Positions 8,333 through 16,527 of a stretch of 38,403 nt of DNA are shown here, piece after piece. Each line of letters begins with the position of its first letter. Position 1 is the stretch's first letter. The stretch covers positions 1 to 38,403 of the forward strand of contig JAEEQP010000033.1 in assembly GCA_016285355.1 (NCBI GenBank), given 5' to 3'. Below the pieces are notes generated by a model. That model was not told the DNA's origin, did no database searches, and saw only the letters and a list, made by a program, of their open reading frames with translations. The DNA is from Bacteroidales bacterium (GTDB lineage Bacteria > Bacteroidota > Bacteroidia > Bacteroidales > F082). The position numbers were made by a program, and so were the translations under genes.

Positions 8333-11300
8333 ATGAAAATCAAACATTTATTTCTTTCAATTCTGCTGTTAGGCGCAATTAGCCTGACTGCTCAGGAGGA
8401 AGCCAAAATGTTGCGCTTCCCGACTATCCACGGCAACAACGTGGTGTTCAGCTATGGCGGGGACTTGTACTCCGTCGACATCAAGGGTGGCATCGCCCAC
8501 AAAATCACCAACGACCCGATGGGTTATGAGATGTTCGCACGTTTCTCGCCCGACGGCAAACATCTGGCTTTCACTGCTCAGTACGACGGCAACACCGAAG
8601 TCTATGTGATGCCTTATCCTGAATGCGGCACGCCAACGCGCCTGACTTACACGCCCACCTTGGGCCGCGATGACATCAGTGACCGCATGGGCCCGAACAA
8701 CATCGTCATGGCATGGAAGGACAACGAAAACATCGTCTTCCGCTCCCGCAAGGAAAGCTGGGACGACTTCGTGGGTCAGCTCTTCATTGCCAATATCAAC
8801 GGCGGCTTGGCCGAGCAACTGCCCCTGCCTGAAGGCGGCTGGATTTCGTATTCTCCCGATGGCAAACAAATTGCCTACAACCGCGTGATGCGTGAGTTCC
8901 GCACTTGGAAATACTACCGTGGTGGCATGGCCGACGATGTGTGGATTTATGATTTCAAGTCGAAGAAGATTGAGAATATCACCAACAACAACGCACAGGA
9001 CATCTTCCCAATGTGGGTCGGCAACAAGGTCTATTTCTGCTCCGACCGTGACCGCACGATGAACCTCTTCTGCTATGACCGCAGCACCAAACAGACTACC
9101 AAGGTGACGGACTACACCTATTACGATATTAAGTGGCCTTCGCTGGGTGACAAGGACATTGTTTATGAAAACGGCGGCCAATTGTTCCGCTATAATCTCG
9201 CTGACGGCAAAGTCTATCCCATCCCAGTGCTGATGGCTAACGACAACAAATCCACTCGCACCAAGTATGTGGATGCCAGCAAGTTCATCAACTCAAGCAC
9301 GATTTCTCCTGATGGTAAACGTGTGGCTTTCGGTGCTCGCGGTGATGTTTGGACGGTGCCAGTCAATTCGGGTATCACACGTAATTTGACCCAAAGCGAC
9401 AATGCCCACGACCGCAACGTGGCATGGTCGCCGGACGGCAAATACATCGCTTACATCAGCGATAGAACAGGTGAGGATGAAATTTACATCCAGGCTCAGG
9501 ACGGTAAGGAAGAAGCTATTCAACTGACTTCCAATTCAGACACTTACAAGTATAGCCTCCTTTGGTCACCCGACAGTAAGAAGATTCTTTGGGACGACAA
9601 GATGAACCGAATCAATATGGTCGATGTGGCCACAAAGAAAGTCACGGTGGTGGCAAGCAGCAAGGCGGGTGAGATGGACGAATTTTGCTGGTCGGCGGAT
9701 AGCCGCTGGATTGCATACGCCATGCCGAGCACCTTCTCTGTGAGCCGTATCCACATCTACAATGTAGCTTCGGGCAAGGATGAAGTCGTCACGGATGGTT
9801 GGTACAATGCCTCTTCGCCTGCCTTCGACAAGAACGGAAAGTACCTGTATTTTACTTCTGAGCGCGATTTCCGTCCGACCTACGGTTGGTTGGAATGGAA
9901 CCATGTCTATACTGATATGTCCAAAGTCTATCTGCTTACCTTGCAGAAAGATACGCCGTCGCCTTTTCTCACAGAGAACGATGAAGTGAAAGCGGAAGGT
10001 GACAAAGAAGGCCCCAAAGATGAGTTCAAAGGCAAACCTGACGGCCCCAAGGGCGGAAAACCCGATGGCCCAGGTCCGAAAGGTGGCAAACCTGATGGAA
10101 AACCTGGAGACAAGAAGGAAGTCAAAGAAGTGAAAATCGACTTTGAAGGCATCAGCAATAGAGTAGTGGTGTTGCCTGTCAATGCGGGACGCTACTGGAA
10201 CCTGACAGGTGTTGAGGATGGTTTGTACTTTGTGGCTGTCGGTCGCAATGGCGGTGGCCTCAACTACTTCAATGCCAAATCCAAGAAGGTTACGAACATT
10301 GGCGGTGGCATGGGCTACGAGCTCTCAGCTGATGGTAGCAAGATGCTCATGCGCGAAGGTCGTGGCTACAAGGTGGTTGACGCGCCGAAAGGCCCGATGC
10401 CTGGTGGCGGTGGTCCTGGCCCAGGTATGAAACCCGGTGAGCCTGGCAAAGGTGGCGGTGATGGTGAAATCGACCTCAGCAACATGAAGAAATGGGTCGG
10501 GTTGCGCACCGAGTGGACACAAATCTACAACGAGGCTTGGCGTCAGATGCGCGACTTCTTCTATGCGCCCAACATGCACGGTGTGGATTGGCCTGCAATG
10601 AAGGAAAAATATGGAAAGCTGTTGCCTTATTGCGCTGACCGCAATGATGTCAACTACCTCATCGGCGAGTTGATTGGTGAAATCAACATTGGACATGCTT
10701 ACGTTGGTGACGGCGATCGCGTGAAGCCCGAGCGCATCCCGATGGGTATGTTAGGTTGCCGCATCCACCGCGACAAGTCGGGTTACTACCAGATTGACAA
10801 GATTTTGAAGGGTGAGAACTGGAACGAGAAGACTCGCTCGCCCTTAACTGAGGTCGGTGTGAATGCTAAGGAAGGCGACTACATCATCGCCATCGATGGC
10901 CAAAGCACCAAAGACATGAAGGACATGTACGCCGCCCTCATCGGCAAGGCTGACAAAGCCGTGCTGCTCACCTTAAATAATAAGGCTTCTGAAAAGGGTG
11001 CCCGTGATGTGGTGGTGAAACCCATCGCCGATGAAACTGGTTTGTATTATTACAACTGGGTGCAGGGCAACGTTGAGAAGGTGAGCAAGGCCACCAACGG
11101 TCAGGTGGGTTATATCCACATTCCTGACATGGGCGTGGACGGCCTGAATGAGTTCGCCAAGTATTTCTATCCTCAGCTTGATAAGAAAGCCCTCATCATC
11201 GACGACCGTGGCAATGGCGGTGGCAATGTCAGTCCGATGATTGTGGAACGTCTGCGCCGCGAGCTCTCGATGTACGACATGATGCGCAACTGCGAGCCAG

Positions 11301-11701
11301 AAACGAAGCCCACCAAGATGATGCTTGGTCCCAAGGTGCTGCTGTTTAACAAATATTCTGCTTCCGACGGTGACTTGTTCCCTTACCAATTCAAGAAACA
11401 CAAGATTGGCACGACCATCGGTATGCGTTCCTGGGGTGGTGTGGTTGGTATTCGTGGCAGTTTGCCTTTCATCGATGGAGGCAGTCTGACTCGTCCTGAG
11501 TTTGCACCTTTCAGTGAAGACGGCAAATGGGTCATTGAGGGCTATGGTGTCGACCCCGACATTGTCATCGACAACGACCCCGCCCGCGAGTTTGAGGGCA
11601 TCGACGACCAGCTGAACAAGGCTATCGAGGTCATCCTCAAGCAGATGAAGGATTATCCCGACATTCCTGAGATTCCGGCTTGGCCTGATAAGACGAAGTG
11701 A
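8333..11701 (+). CDS. Tricorn-like S41 family periplasmic protease
   Basis: The 1122-residue product resembles tricorn core protease, which trims peptides to di- to tetrapeptides. It has a Sec signal peptide (MKIKHLFLSILLLGAISLTA), then WD40/PD40-type beta-propeller repeats (recurring FSPDGK, WSPDGK, WSPDSK; about 25-540), a propeller/C1 region, a PDZ-like segment (about 835-900) and the C-terminal S41 core. Tricorn-type catalytic positions are visible: H788 in NIGHAY, nucleophile S1011 and oxyanion D1012 in YSASDGD, plus IDDRGNGGGN. Start chosen at 8333, because the upstream codons overlap the promoter. Two Gly/Pro/Lys-rich collagen-like stretches (about 552-592 and 683-712) interrupt it, which is unusual. 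Function with the preceding peptide-binding protein is plausible but inferred. Confidence 0.92.
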   Translation: MKIKHLFLSILLLGAISLTAQEEAKMLRFPTIHGNNVVFSYGGDLYSVDIKGGIAHKITNDPMGYEMFARFSPDGKHLAFTAQYDGNTEVYVMPYPECGTPTRLTYTPTLGRDDISDRMGPNNIVMAWKDNENIVFRSRKESWDDFVGQLFIANINGGLAEQLPLPEGGWISYSPDGKQIAYNRVMREFRTWKYYRGGMADDVWIYDFKSKKIENITNNNAQDIFPMWVGNKVYFCSDRDRTMNLFCYDRSTKQTTKVTDYTYYDIKWPSLGDKDIVYENGGQLFRYNLADGKVYPIPVLMANDNKSTRTKYVDASKFINSSTISPDGKRVAFGARGDVWTVPVNSGITRNLTQSDNAHDRNVAWSPDGKYIAYISDRTGEDEIYIQAQDGKEEAIQLTSNSDTYKYSLLWSPDSKKILWDDKMNRINMVDVATKKVTVVASSKAGEMDEFCWSADSRWIAYAMPSTFSVSRIHIYNVASGKDEVVTDGWYNASSPAFDKNGKYLYFTSERDFRPTYGWLEWNHVYTDMSKVYLLTLQKDTPSPFLTENDEVKAEGDKEGPKDEFKGKPDGPKGGKPDGPGPKGGKPDGKPGDKKEVKEVKIDFEGISNRVVVLPVNAGRYWNLTGVEDGLYFVAVGRNGGGLNYFNAKSKKVTNIGGGMGYELSADGSKMLMREGRGYKVVDAPKGPMPGGGGPGPGMKPGEPGKGGGDGEIDLSNMKKWVGLRTEWTQIYNEAWRQMRDFFYAPNMHGVDWPAMKEKYGKLLPYCADRNDVNYLIGELIGEINIGHAYVGDGDRVKPERIPMGMLGCRIHRDKSGYYQIDKILKGENWNEKTRSPLTEVGVNAKEGDYIIAIDGQSTKDMKDMYAALIGKADKAVLLTLNNKASEKGARDVVVKPIADETGLYYYNWVQGNVEKVSKATNGQVGYIHIPDMGVDGLNEFAKYFYPQLDKKALIIDDRGNGGGNVSPMIVERLRRELSMYDMMRNCEPETKPTKMMLGPKVLLFNKYSASDGDLFPYQFKKHKIGTTIGMRSWGGVVGIRGSLPFIDGGSLTRPEFAPFSEDGKWVIEGYGVDPDIVIDNDPAREFEGIDDQLNKAIEVILKQMKDYPDIPEIPAWPDKTK

Positions 11702-11709
11702 GGATAAAG

Positions 11710-11742
11710 AAAAAGTCCATCGGAAACCCGGTGGACTTTTTT
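11710..11742. terminator. Bidirectional terminator between tricorn-like gene and pepD
   Basis: AGTCCATCGG, loop AAAC, CCGGTGGACT pair over 10 bp and are flanked by A-runs on the left and T-runs on the right, so it can end both convergent transcripts. Confidence 0.85.
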
Positions 11743-11760
11743 CATCTTAAGTGCTAAGCC

Positions 11761-13491
11761 TTATTTCTTTGTAGCCTTATTGGCTGGAGATTTCTTGGCT
11801 GCACTCTGCTTGACCGTGGCCCTGCTGACAGCGGCTTTCTGAACAGACGCGGTCTTCTTGGAGCCAACGGCTTTCTTGGCCTGTGATTTATGGGCTGGTG
11901 CTTTCGTGCGGGCAGCCTTCTTCTCTTCAGGAGCTTTCTCAGCAGTGGCTTTCTTGGCGGGAGCCTTCTTCTCGGTCGCTTTCTTAACGGCGGCCTTTGT
12001 GGCGGCCACAGCTTTTTTCGCTAATGTTTCGGTCTTCGGCACGTTCTTCAAGATGTCGCACATGAAGTCCCAGAACATTTGGACGGTCGCAATCTCGCAA
12101 CGTTCGTCAGGCGAGTGCACGCCGCGCAGGGTGGGGCCGAAGCTGATCATGTCCATGCCCGGAATCTTGTCGCCAATGAGGCCGCATTCGAGGCCAGCGT
12201 GAATGGCACGCACCTTCGGGTCTTTCTTGAAACGTTCCTTGTAGCACTTTACGGCGATGTCCAAGATGGCGCTGTTGGGGTTGGGTGCCCAGCCCGGATA
12301 GCCGTCGGTGTGCTCCACGTCGGCGTCGGCAAGGCTCCACACGGCTTCCACCATGTCGGCAACGTCTTGCTTCGACGACTCGATGGAGCTGCGCTGTGAG
12401 GTCTGGATGAAGAAATAACCTTCCTTTTTCTTGCAGGAGGCGAGGTTGGTCGAGGTTTCCACGAAGTTCGGGATGGTCTGCGACATGGCGATGACACCGT
12501 GCGGGCAGGCGTTGAGGCCGTTCAGCAGGTCGTACTGTGACATCTCGTCGATGACGACATCAGGCTGCACCTCTTCCACTTCAGCCGTGACTTTCAGTCC
12601 GGGCTCAGTTACCTGGTATTCCTTCTTGAAGTGGCTCTCCATATCCCTCACATAGTGCAGGAAGTCGTCAGTGCAGTCGTTCGGGACGAAGACCACAGCG
12701 GTAGCTTCGCGGGCAATGGCGTTGCGGAGGTTGCCGCCTTGGAAGTCGTAGAGGGCGAGGTCGAACCAATTGGTGCCCTGCCACAAGATGCGGGTCAACA
12801 GCTTGTTAGCGTTGGCGAGGTTCTTGTTGATGTCGTCACCACTGTGACCACCTTTCAGACCGCTGACGGTGATGCGGTAAGCGGTGCTGTCCTCCGGAGC
12901 AGGCTCCAAGTCGTACCATACCTTAATAATAGTATCCATGCCACCAGCGCAGCCAATGAAGATTTCGCCTTCATCTTCGCTGTCGAGGTTGAGGAGGATA
13001 CGACCTGTGAAGTCCTTCGGGTCGAGCTTCATGGCGCCAGTGAGACCAGTCTCTTCGTCGACGGTGAAGATGCACTCGAGCGGACCATGTTCCACTTTCG
13101 GATCAGTGATGACGGCCAAAGCTGCGGCCACGCCGATGCCATCGTCAGCACCGAGGGTGGTGCCGTTGGCATGCAGCCACTCGCCCTTGATGACGGGTTC
13201 GATGGGGTCTTTCTCGAAGTCGTGCTTCTTATCGCTGTTCTTCTCGCACACCATGTCCATGTGGGCCTGCAGGATGACAGTTTGGCGGTCTTCCATGCCC
13301 TCGGTGGCGGGCACGGTCAGGATGATGTTGCCGCACTCTTCCTTGACGTAATCAACATTATGTTCTTTTGCCCAGTTTTCAAGATAAGCCACCATTTTGG
13401 CTTCTTTCTTCGACGGACGCGGCACACCAAGGATGCCGTTGAACTCTTTCCAAATGCCTTCTGGCTTGAGTTTTAAGATGTTGTCGCTCAT
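11761..13491 (-). CDS. pepD: Aminoacyl-histidine dipeptidase with histone-H1-like tail
   Basis: M20C metallopeptidase that hydrolyses Xaa-His and other dipeptides in the cytoplasm. The dinuclear zinc site is visible: H77 (QAHMDM), bridging D116 (GADDGIG), catalytic E146 and ligand E147 (DEETGL), D173 (LDSEDEG) and H459 (GVHSPDE). Normal members end near residue 486; this protein goes on for about 90 more residues made almost only of Lys, Ala, Pro, Thr and Ser in KKA/AKKA units, like histone H1 or bacterial Hc1 tails. The reading frame is uninterrupted and the base composition matches the gene. It lies downstream of rpe on the same strand, separated by an inverted repeat. Confidence 0.95.
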   Translation of the reverse strand: MSDNILKLKPEGIWKEFNGILGVPRPSKKEAKMVAYLENWAKEHNVDYVKEECGNIILTVPATEGMEDRQTVILQAHMDMVCEKNSDKKHDFEKDPIEPVIKGEWLHANGTTLGADDGIGVAAALAVITDPKVEHGPLECIFTVDEETGLTGAMKLDPKDFTGRILLNLDSEDEGEIFIGCAGGMDTIIKVWYDLEPAPEDSTAYRITVSGLKGGHSGDDINKNLANANKLLTRILWQGTNWFDLALYDFQGGNLRNAIAREATAVVFVPNDCTDDFLHYVRDMESHFKKEYQVTEPGLKVTAEVEEVQPDVVIDEMSQYDLLNGLNACPHGVIAMSQTIPNFVETSTNLASCKKKEGYFFIQTSQRSSIESSKQDVADMVEAVWSLADADVEHTDGYPGWAPNPNSAILDIAVKCYKERFKKDPKVRAIHAGLECGLIGDKIPGMDMISFGPTLRGVHSPDERCEIATVQMFWDFMCDILKNVPKTETLAKKAVAATKAAVKKATEKKAPAKKATAEKAPEEKKAARTKAPAHKSQAKKAVGSKKTASVQKAAVSRATVKQSAAKKSPANKATKK

Positions 13492-13552
13492 GTTTTAGTT
13501 GTTTAATTGTTTATTGTTGAACTGTTGAATTGTTTGTATTTTGGTATGTTTT

Positions 13553-13625
13553 GCTTTCAGCTCTCAGCAATCAGCTTTCAGCTAACTAAAACTGAGCTGA
13601 TAGCTGACTGCTGATGGCTGATAGC
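13553..13625. repeat. Inverted repeat of TCAGC-type units between rpe and pepD
   Basis: Arms of 31 bp (13553-13583 and 13595-13625) match in inverted orientation at about 26 of 31 positions around an 11-bp loop. Each arm is itself built of phased TCAGC(T) words. The right arm abuts the rpe stop codon (13626). It would form a long hairpin in the rpe-pepD transcript and may stabilise or attenuate it; there is no T-run, so it is not a standard terminator. Confidence 0.8.
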
Positions 13626-14273
13626 TTATGCGTTTTTTAACTTCCTAATCACCTCCATCGGATCCTCCGACTTAAACACCGCATTCCCCGCCACCAACAC
13701 GTCCGCGCCAGCCTCAAATAAAGCCTTGGCGTTCTGTGTGTTGACGCCGCCGTCCACTTCAATTAACGCAATGGCATTTTGTTCGGCAATCATTAAACGT
13801 AGCTTGCGGATTTTTTCGTATGTACGTTCGATGAATTGTTGTCCACCAAATCCTGGGTTGACCGACATGAGGAGCACCAAATCCAAATCGCCGAGGATGT
13901 CCTCCAAAACAGCCACGGGTGTATGTGGGTTGAGCACCACGCCCGCCTTCACGCCCAATGCCTTGATTTGCTGCACGGCACGGTGGATATGGTTACAAGC
14001 CTCGTAATGGAATGTGATGATGTCTGCACCTGCCTTGGCGAAGGCTTCGAAATATTTCTCAGGTTCCACAATCATCAGGTGGACATCCAAGGGTTTCTGG
14101 GCTTTCTTCTTAATCGCCTGAACGACAGGGATTCCGAAGGAGATATTGGGCACGAAGCGGCCGTCCATCACGTCACAGTGGAACCAGTCGGCTTTGCTGC
14201 GGTTGACCATTTCGATGTCGCGTTCCAGATTAAGGAAGTCGGCTGACAATAAGGAAGGGGCTATTAGGTTCAT
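13626..14273 (-). CDS. rpe: Ribulose-phosphate 3-epimerase
   Basis: Interconverts D-ribulose 5-phosphate and D-xylulose 5-phosphate in the pentose phosphate pathway; a cytoplasmic TIM barrel. The 215-residue product starts MNLIAPSLLSADF and shows the metal and catalytic segments HCDVMDGRFVPN (His and Asp), DVHLMI (His), MSVNPGFGGQ and EVDGGVN (catalytic Asp). Length is standard. It precedes pepD on the minus strand. A -7 box lies about 40 bp upstream, back to back with the promoter of the 6S-like RNA. Confidence 0.97.
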   Translation of the reverse strand: MNLIAPSLLSADFLNLERDIEMVNRSKADWFHCDVMDGRFVPNISFGIPVVQAIKKKAQKPLDVHLMIVEPEKYFEAFAKAGADIITFHYEACNHIHRAVQQIKALGVKAGVVLNPHTPVAVLEDILGDLDLVLLMSVNPGFGGQQFIERTYEKIRKLRLMIAEQNAIALIEVDGGVNTQNAKALFEAGADVLVAGNAVFKSEDPMEVIRKLKNA

Positions 14274-14313
14274 AGTTGTTCAATTGATAGTTGATAGTTA
14301 TCAGTTGTAGGGG

Positions 14314-14321
14314 CAAAAGTA
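14314..14321 (-). promoter_or_regulatory. -7 box for rpe
   Basis: TACTTTTG on the minus strand, 40 bp before the rpe ATG. A TTG 16 bp further upstream (14338-14340) may be the -33 element. Confidence 0.5.
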
Positions 14322-14363
14322 GGAAAAAAACTCTCAGCAATCGTTCCGTTGGGAAAATATTCC

Positions 14364-14371
14364 TATTTTTG
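14364..14371 (+). promoter_or_regulatory. -7 box for the 6S-like RNA
   Basis: TATTTTTG followed by GCC, the commonest -7 form in this window. It predicts a transcript start near 14378, exactly where the closing stem of the folded RNA begins. No good -33 element was seen. Confidence 0.55.
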
Positions 14372-14377
14372 CCACGG

Positions 14378-14590
14378 ATTTGGTGCGTCAAGTCCGTTTT
14401 ATAGAAGCGTTATGCTTGTCTCAAAGTCGGGAATGTAGGAAGTTCAAGACTTTTCAGGGCCAAAGCATAGTGACTACGTGTAAAGCGTGGACACTATACT
14501 ATATTATGGCTCTGAAAAAGGTCTTTCCTACAACCTCCGACTTAGAACTAACATAGTCAGTTCCACGCTTCTTTGTATCAACCAATTTGG
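14378..14590 (+). ncRNA. ssrS: Rod-shaped RNA, probable 6S RNA
   Basis: The region folds into one long irregular hairpin of about 210 nt. Stems, outside in: 14380-14384 with 14581-14585; 14404-14409 (GAAGCG) with 14566-14571; 14424-14430 with 14537-14543; 14434-14441 with 14525-14532; 14448-14461 with 14508-14523 (2-nt bulge); 14467-14472 with 14492-14497; apex 14474-14478 with 14486-14490. An open bubble lies between the second and third stems, with a small hairpin (GAACT...AGTTC) on its 3' side. This architecture is that of 6S RNA, which binds the housekeeping RNA polymerase by mimicking an open promoter. The -7 box directly upstream fits. Sequence identity to known 6S RNAs was not tested; a Bacteroidales-specific RNA of other function is the alternative. 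Confidence 0.6.
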
Positions 14591-14642
14591 GGAACAAAGG
14601 ATTCTCCTGTGCTTTTTGGGACTGGAAGCCGAAGTCAATTTT

Positions 14643-14942
14643 ATGAATCAAAGGTTAAAAAACGCGATTGAGGCCTATGTCTTGCTTTTACCTGATATGT
14701 TGTATTCCAGTCCCAATGATTATTCTCGTCTTGTGCGAATTGCTTATGAGTTTGAGATTAGTGATGCGAGATTTGATGATGAATTCAAAGACTTCTTTAT
14801 CCAAGCTTTATCAAATAAATTCAACAGATATGATTTCACTCTTATTGAGAATTTTTATCAAGAAAGGAAAGAGCAAATTGAGGGTTATGTTTATGTTATT
14901 GGTAGATTAAAATCTATGGATCTTTTGAAATTAGTCAATTGA
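14643..14942 (+). CDS. Hypothetical 99-residue protein
   Basis: An unrecognised soluble, mostly helical protein (MNQRLKNAIEAYVLLLPDML...), acidic in the middle (ISDARFDDEFKDFF) and without signal peptide or membrane helix. The frame is open further upstream to 14487, but that part overlaps the paired arms of the RNA, so I take the ATG at 14643. It is AT-rich like the protease gene 41 bp downstream, with which it may be co-transcribed. No function is proposed. Confidence 0.5.
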   Translation: MNQRLKNAIEAYVLLLPDMLYSSPNDYSRLVRIAYEFEISDARFDDEFKDFFIQALSNKFNRYDFTLIENFYQERKEQIEGYVYVIGRLKSMDLLKLVN

Positions 14943-14983
14943 GATGACCATTTGAAACACCGAAAACTTAAAGCACTGAATCG

Positions 14984-16168
14984 ATGAAAAGAAATCTATA
15001 TTTAATTCTATCATTGTTGGTAATTCCTTTTTTGACTTATTCACAAAGCAAGGATTATTTTAAAAATAAAATCCTTGAGCTGGATCCAATTGAGGGCATA
15101 TATGATGCAGATATATTTAAGCAAGGGGCTAATGCGTTTCAAACTTTTCCTGAGACTTATGAAACATCAACGAAGCTTACCATTGCTCGTGTTGGTGAAA
15201 ACAAGTTCAGCATTAGCGGCGGTAGACCTAATGACTATATCGAAAGAGTAGGAGAGACAAATGTTTACAATTATTGGAATCATTGGGATGCTGCTGGTTG
15301 GGTGAGAACACGCTTCTATTTGCTTAATTCTGGTCGCTCTTTTGAATGGAGATTTGAAGTTCCAGATACTCAATTGAAATCTGATTTGGGAAGAAATTAC
15401 CAATATGGAATACGAGTGATGTTCAGATACAACTGTGTAAAAGAGTATCCGACCACATCTATGTATTTGGAAGCTGAAGAAGAGGCAATAAGAATAGAAC
15501 AAGAGCGACAGCGGCAACAAGAAATTGAAGCAGCTAAAAAAACAGAATGGTCTGGTTCAGGTTTCGCTCTCAACAATGGCTATTTCGTTACAAATTATCA
15601 TGTTGTAGAAGATGCAAATATTATTACTGTAAAAGGTGTCAAAGGAGATTTCAATACCGCTTTTGATGCAGAAATCGTAGCAACTGACAAGTATAACGAT
15701 TTAGCATTGTTGAAAATAAACGATAGTCGTTTTACTGGCTTTGGCAGTATTCCATATAAACTGAAGACCAATACATCTGATGTTGGAGAAGAGATTTTTG
15801 TTCTTGGATATCCATTAACAAGTACTATGGGTGATGAAATTAAGCTCACCACGGGCGTAATAAGTTCCAAAACAGGTTTTCAAGGTGATGTGTCTCTCTA
15901 TCAGATCTCTGCTCCAGTCCAACCTGGCAACAGCGGCGGTCCATTGTTCGACAGCAAAGGAAACCTAATTGGTATTGTTAGTTCAAAGCACATGGGTGCA
16001 GAGAATGTGGGATATGCAATCAAAACATCATATTTGATGAATTTGGTTGAAAGTGCAGTCACTTCTTCGGTAATTCCAGGAAACAATTCTATTTCAGGAC
16101 TACCACTGACTGAAAAAGTAAAGTCGGTGAAGGATTTTGTGTTTTTTATTGAGTGTTCTAAAGATTAG
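14984..16168 (+). CDS. Secreted trypsin-like serine protease (S1C type, no PDZ)
   Basis: A 394-residue exported protein: signal peptide at 1-21 (MKRNLYLILSLLVIPFLTYS), an N-terminal beta-rich domain of about 150 residues of unknown type, a charged coiled-coil linker (about 163-187, rich in Glu, Gln and Arg), then a chymotrypsin-fold protease. The triad is intact: H206 (NYHVVED), D239 (YNDLALLKI) and S317 (PGNSGGPLF). It resembles the HtrA/DegP catalytic domain but has no PDZ domain after it. It probably acts in the periplasm or at the outer membrane on unknown substrates. AT-rich compared with lon or pepD. Confidence 0.85.
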   Translation: MKRNLYLILSLLVIPFLTYSQSKDYFKNKILELDPIEGIYDADIFKQGANAFQTFPETYETSTKLTIARVGENKFSISGGRPNDYIERVGETNVYNYWNHWDAAGWVRTRFYLLNSGRSFEWRFEVPDTQLKSDLGRNYQYGIRVMFRYNCVKEYPTTSMYLEAEEEAIRIEQERQRQQEIEAAKKTEWSGSGFALNNGYFVTNYHVVEDANIITVKGVKGDFNTAFDAEIVATDKYNDLALLKINDSRFTGFGSIPYKLKTNTSDVGEEIFVLGYPLTSTMGDEIKLTTGVISSKTGFQGDVSLYQISAPVQPGNSGGPLFDSKGNLIGIVSSKHMGAENVGYAIKTSYLMNLVESAVTSSVIPGNNSISGLPLTEKVKSVKDFVFFIECSKD

Positions 16169-16184
16169 TTGGGTGTCATACAAT

Positions 16185-16206
16185 TTACTGAATTTCAGTA
16201 ATTTTC
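16185..16206 (+). terminator. Weak hairpin terminator after the protease gene
   Basis: TTACTGA, loop ATT, TCAGTAA, then ATTTT. The stem is 7 bp and AT-rich, so the call is tentative. Confidence 0.4.
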
Positions 16207-16414
16207 AATATTAGGTAAGGCGCAGTTTGGCTCTGGTGACCTTATAGGTGACCATACCCATAGATTGAAAGGGTGTAACTTTTTTTATGCTCCCTCCCCG
16301 TTCGGGCAGATTTGCAATCCATCCGTAGCCGAGTATCAAGATTTGTAATTTTTCAAAGGCAAATTTGGAAGATGCGGTATTTTCGGGAAAAAGTGGCTGT
16401 GTTTCGGAATGAAT

Positions 16415-16493
16415 CCCATTTATAGTGCTAAAATTTCAAAAATTCTCCCTATAATAGTGCTTTTTTTATCAAAAATCTCCCTATATGAGGGAT
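16415..16493 (+). repeat. 32-bp-period promoter-proximal repeat array
   Basis: Three units start at 16415, 16447 and 16479, exactly 32 bp apart. The first two share CCC-N4-ATAGTGCT; the last two share AAAAAT/CTCCCTATA. The third unit degenerates into the near-palindrome CCCTATATGAGGG just ahead of the -7 box at 16500. Units one and two match at about 23 of 31 positions over 16423-16453 and 16455-16485. The three-helical-turn period and position suggest repressor sites on one DNA face. Confidence 0.65.
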
Positions 16494-16499
16494 TTTTAT

Positions 16500-16507
16500 T
16501 ATTTTTG
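16500..16507 (+). promoter_or_regulatory. -7 box for the AAA-DUF4143 gene
   Basis: TATTTTTG followed by CCCC, 20 bp before the ATG. The usual -33 position falls inside the repeat array. Confidence 0.55.
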
Positions 16508-16527
16508 CCCCAAAATAAGGAGGAAAT

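Larger units (their letters stand above)
16169..16527. other. 359-bp gene-free stretch before the AAA-DUF4143 gene
   Basis: It holds the weak hairpin at its left end, a direct repeat GGTGACC (two copies near 16237-16255), the 32-bp-period array (16415-16493), a -7 box TATTTTTG at 16500-16507 and a Shine-Dalgarno sequence. I see no open reading frame or tRNA in the rest. Confidence 0.6.

Noticed and set aside
12036..12202. Plus-strand Ala/Phe-rich frame opposite the PepD tail
   Set aside because: It is the complement of AAG/GCC-rich Lys/Ala codons and has no start context or motif.
12631..13476. 281-codon plus-strand frame over pepD
   Set aside because: Antisense shadow; the minus strand encodes all M20C metal ligands.
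14487..14642. N-terminal extension of the 99-residue hypothetical protein
   Set aside because: It overlaps the paired arms and apex of the rod-shaped RNA; the ATG at 14643 gives a normal small protein.
16237..16255. GGTGACC...GGTGACC as a palindromic operator
   Set aside because: The two copies are in direct, not inverted, orientation; too short to support a site call.
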